Assembly (NCBI GenBank): GCA_016841245.1
Contig: JAENZN010000008.1
Span: 78,204-142,203 of the forward strand
Length of the DNA: 64,000 bases
Reading direction: 5' to 3'
DNA from: Syntrophomonas sp.
GTDB lineage: Bacteria; Bacillota; Syntrophomonadia; Syntrophomonadales; Syntrophomonadaceae
Position numbers and translations under genes: made by a program. Shown here piece after piece: positions 62,880-64,000 of the stretch (its first letter is position 1; every line of letters begins with the position of its first letter). The notes beneath the pieces were generated by a model, which worked only from the letters and a program-made list of their open reading frames with translations, had not been told where the DNA came from and ran no database searches.

Positions 62880-63322
62880 TTTACTCTTCCTCCTTTAGCG
62901 AAGTTTTATTACCAAATTATTTATAATTATACCAGTTATCTCTAATGAATAACTTAAAGATTTATTCACAAAGGATTTGTGAATAACAGTTCCCCTTATA
63001 TATCTGAGAGTTTTGCATATTAAATAGCCCAAGAAAAATGGCTATTTAAATGGGCAGAAAAAGGACTTAACCCCTCATCATGTCAAGATTGTAAGTGGCA
63101 AACAAAAAGTCAACCGAAGTGAAGTCACTTATGAGTATTCGACAGGGATGTGTTTTTTTTGTATCTTAAAACTTGTTAATGTACTTAAAATATTTTAACA
63201 TGAAAATTGTAAATTACTTATCCATAGTTCATGCTGTAATAGTAAATATACGATATCCATAGAAGCACACTAAATCACCTCAGGCTTACATAAATAGCAG
63301 TCAATCTCTGGAGGAAAGAAAT
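62880..63322. other. AT-rich intergenic region with one hairpin
   Basis: Divergent promoter region. The only clear structure is AAATAGCC...GGCTATTT near 63023-63050. No gene, riboswitch or repeat family member was recognised. Confidence 0.5.
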
Positions 63323-63940
63323 TTGTTAGAAGAGAAGATCCGCTCCTTTAATGGACGCAAGGCCAAAATCTTAGGACATGAAAATACTTTCAAATCGGCT
63401 GTTCTGCTGCCTTTGATTGTAATAGATGATAAATACCTGGTACTTTTTGAAAAACGAGCCCTCTCCATGAACCGTCAGCCGGGTGAAATATGTTTTCCCG
63501 GGGGAGCTAAGGAACCAACTGATGACTACAGTGAATATACGGCCATACGGGAAAGCAGTGAGGAATTAGGTATTCCAGCGAACTATTTCGAAGTAATAGC
63601 TCCCCTGGATATTATGGTAAGCTCGTTTAATTCGATAATTATCCCCTACCTGGCCATAATAAAAGATATAAGCCAAATAAGTATCAACCAGGCCGAGGTA
63701 GACAAGATTTTATTGATACCCCTTGACTTTTTTCTGGAAAATGAACCAGAAATCCACTATATCAAAACTACTGCCCAGGCACCTGATGACTTCCCCTTTC
63801 ACCTTATTCCCCACGGCAGAGATTATCCCTTTCGAGCCGGCTGTGTTCCTCAGTATTTCTACAGCTGGAAAGGTGAAATAATCTGGGGACTTACCGCCTC
63901 TATCCTGCACCATTTCATAGACCTGCTTAAAAAAGCTTAG
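63323..63940 (+). CDS. Nudix hydrolase, CoA pyrophosphatase type
   Basis: A 205-residue Nudix protein of the NudL/YeaB class. The PGGAKEPTD...TAIRESSEELGI segment (about residues 55-80) fits the Nudix box, preceded by MNRQPGEICFPGG, the class marker that includes the UPF0035-like region. The predicted activity is cleavage of CoA or acyl-CoA to 4'-phosphopantetheine products. The start is TTG 63323 with GGAGGAAAG upstream. A family C repeat follows 13 nt after the stop. Confidence 0.9.
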   Translation: MLEEKIRSFNGRKAKILGHENTFKSAVLLPLIVIDDKYLVLFEKRALSMNRQPGEICFPGGAKEPTDDYSEYTAIRESSEELGIPANYFEVIAPLDIMVSSFNSIIIPYLAIIKDISQISINQAEVDKILLIPLDFFLENEPEIHYIKTTAQAPDDFPFHLIPHGRDYPFRAGCVPQYFYSWKGEIIWGLTASILHHFIDLLKKA

Positions 63941-63954
63941 CATGCAAAGGTGTC

Positions 63955-64000
63955 ACGGGGACGGTTCTTCTGACACACCTTCGAAGGTGTGTCAGAAGAA
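63955..64000. repeat. GGGGAC-type repeat with hairpin (family C), cut by window edge
   Basis: CACGGGGACGGTTCTTCTGA is followed by the palindrome TTCTGACACACCTTCGAAGG and its complement half up to the edge. It is the clearest family C copy and may double as terminator for the Nudix gene. Confidence 0.65.

Overview
The window reads as one continuous piece of chromosome from an endospore-forming, monoderm anaerobe of the Clostridia. The best guess is a Syntrophomonas-like member of the Syntrophomonadales, inferred from gene content and order only. Support comes from spoIVB and a complete spoIIIA operon, from argR-recN-spoIVB order, from the xseAB-ispA-OLE RNA-oapA-dxs arrangement known mainly from anaerobic or extremophilic Gram-positives, from DUF421/DUF4363 and DUF2273/AmaP/Asp23 envelope genes, and from a monoderm-type type IV pilus locus with PilMNO but no PilP/PilQ. 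Most genes lie on the minus strand in long, tightly packed operons, with many TTG starts behind strong ribosome binding sites.

Layout, read along the minus strand in the right-to-left sense. 21.2-16.1 kb is spoIIIAA-AH, the mother-cell half of the feeding-tube channel. 15.9-13.6 kb is accB, accC and an Asp23 protein. 13.1-8.5 kb holds AmaP, DUF2273, nusB, a divergent folD, xseA, xseB and ispA. 8.4-7.2 kb holds OLE RNA and the membrane protein OapA. 7.2-1.1 kb holds dxs, tlyA, nadK, a methyltransferase remnant, argR and recN. spoIVB is cut by the left edge. A soluble multi-PAS hybrid kinase (+, 21.5-25.0 kb) converges on an HD-GYP response regulator. 36.2-26.7 kb carries a purine-nucleoside-type ABC importer (BMP lipoprotein, ATPase, two permeases), tldD/pmbA, aroQ, an aminopeptidase, efp and a zinc-ribbon protein. 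50.3-39.6 kb is the pilus locus pilB-pilT-pilC-pilA-pilD-minor pilins-pilM-pilN-pilO. It is followed by a divergent unknown membrane protein, a ferritin-like mini-protein and a DUF421-DUF4363 pair with a sigma-G-like promoter. 58.6-54.0 kb is aroE, a GspH-like pilin, DUF2179, aroC, aroK and aroB. The right end has a YqeG phosphatase, a GalT-family protein, a lipoprotein, a very acidic tandem-repeat secreted protein and a Nudix hydrolase.

The gaps are unusually informative. Besides OLE RNA they carry three interspersed repeat families. Family A is a composite palindromic element of 280-400 bp bracketed by direct copies of a hairpin that differs from locus to locus. Family B is a MITE-like element with long terminal inverted repeats; its interior stems show compensatory base changes between two copies, so it may encode a structured RNA. 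Family C is made of short GGGGAC-type repeats, one of them nested inside a family A copy. I found no tRNA, rRNA, CRISPR array, full-length transposase or prophage.
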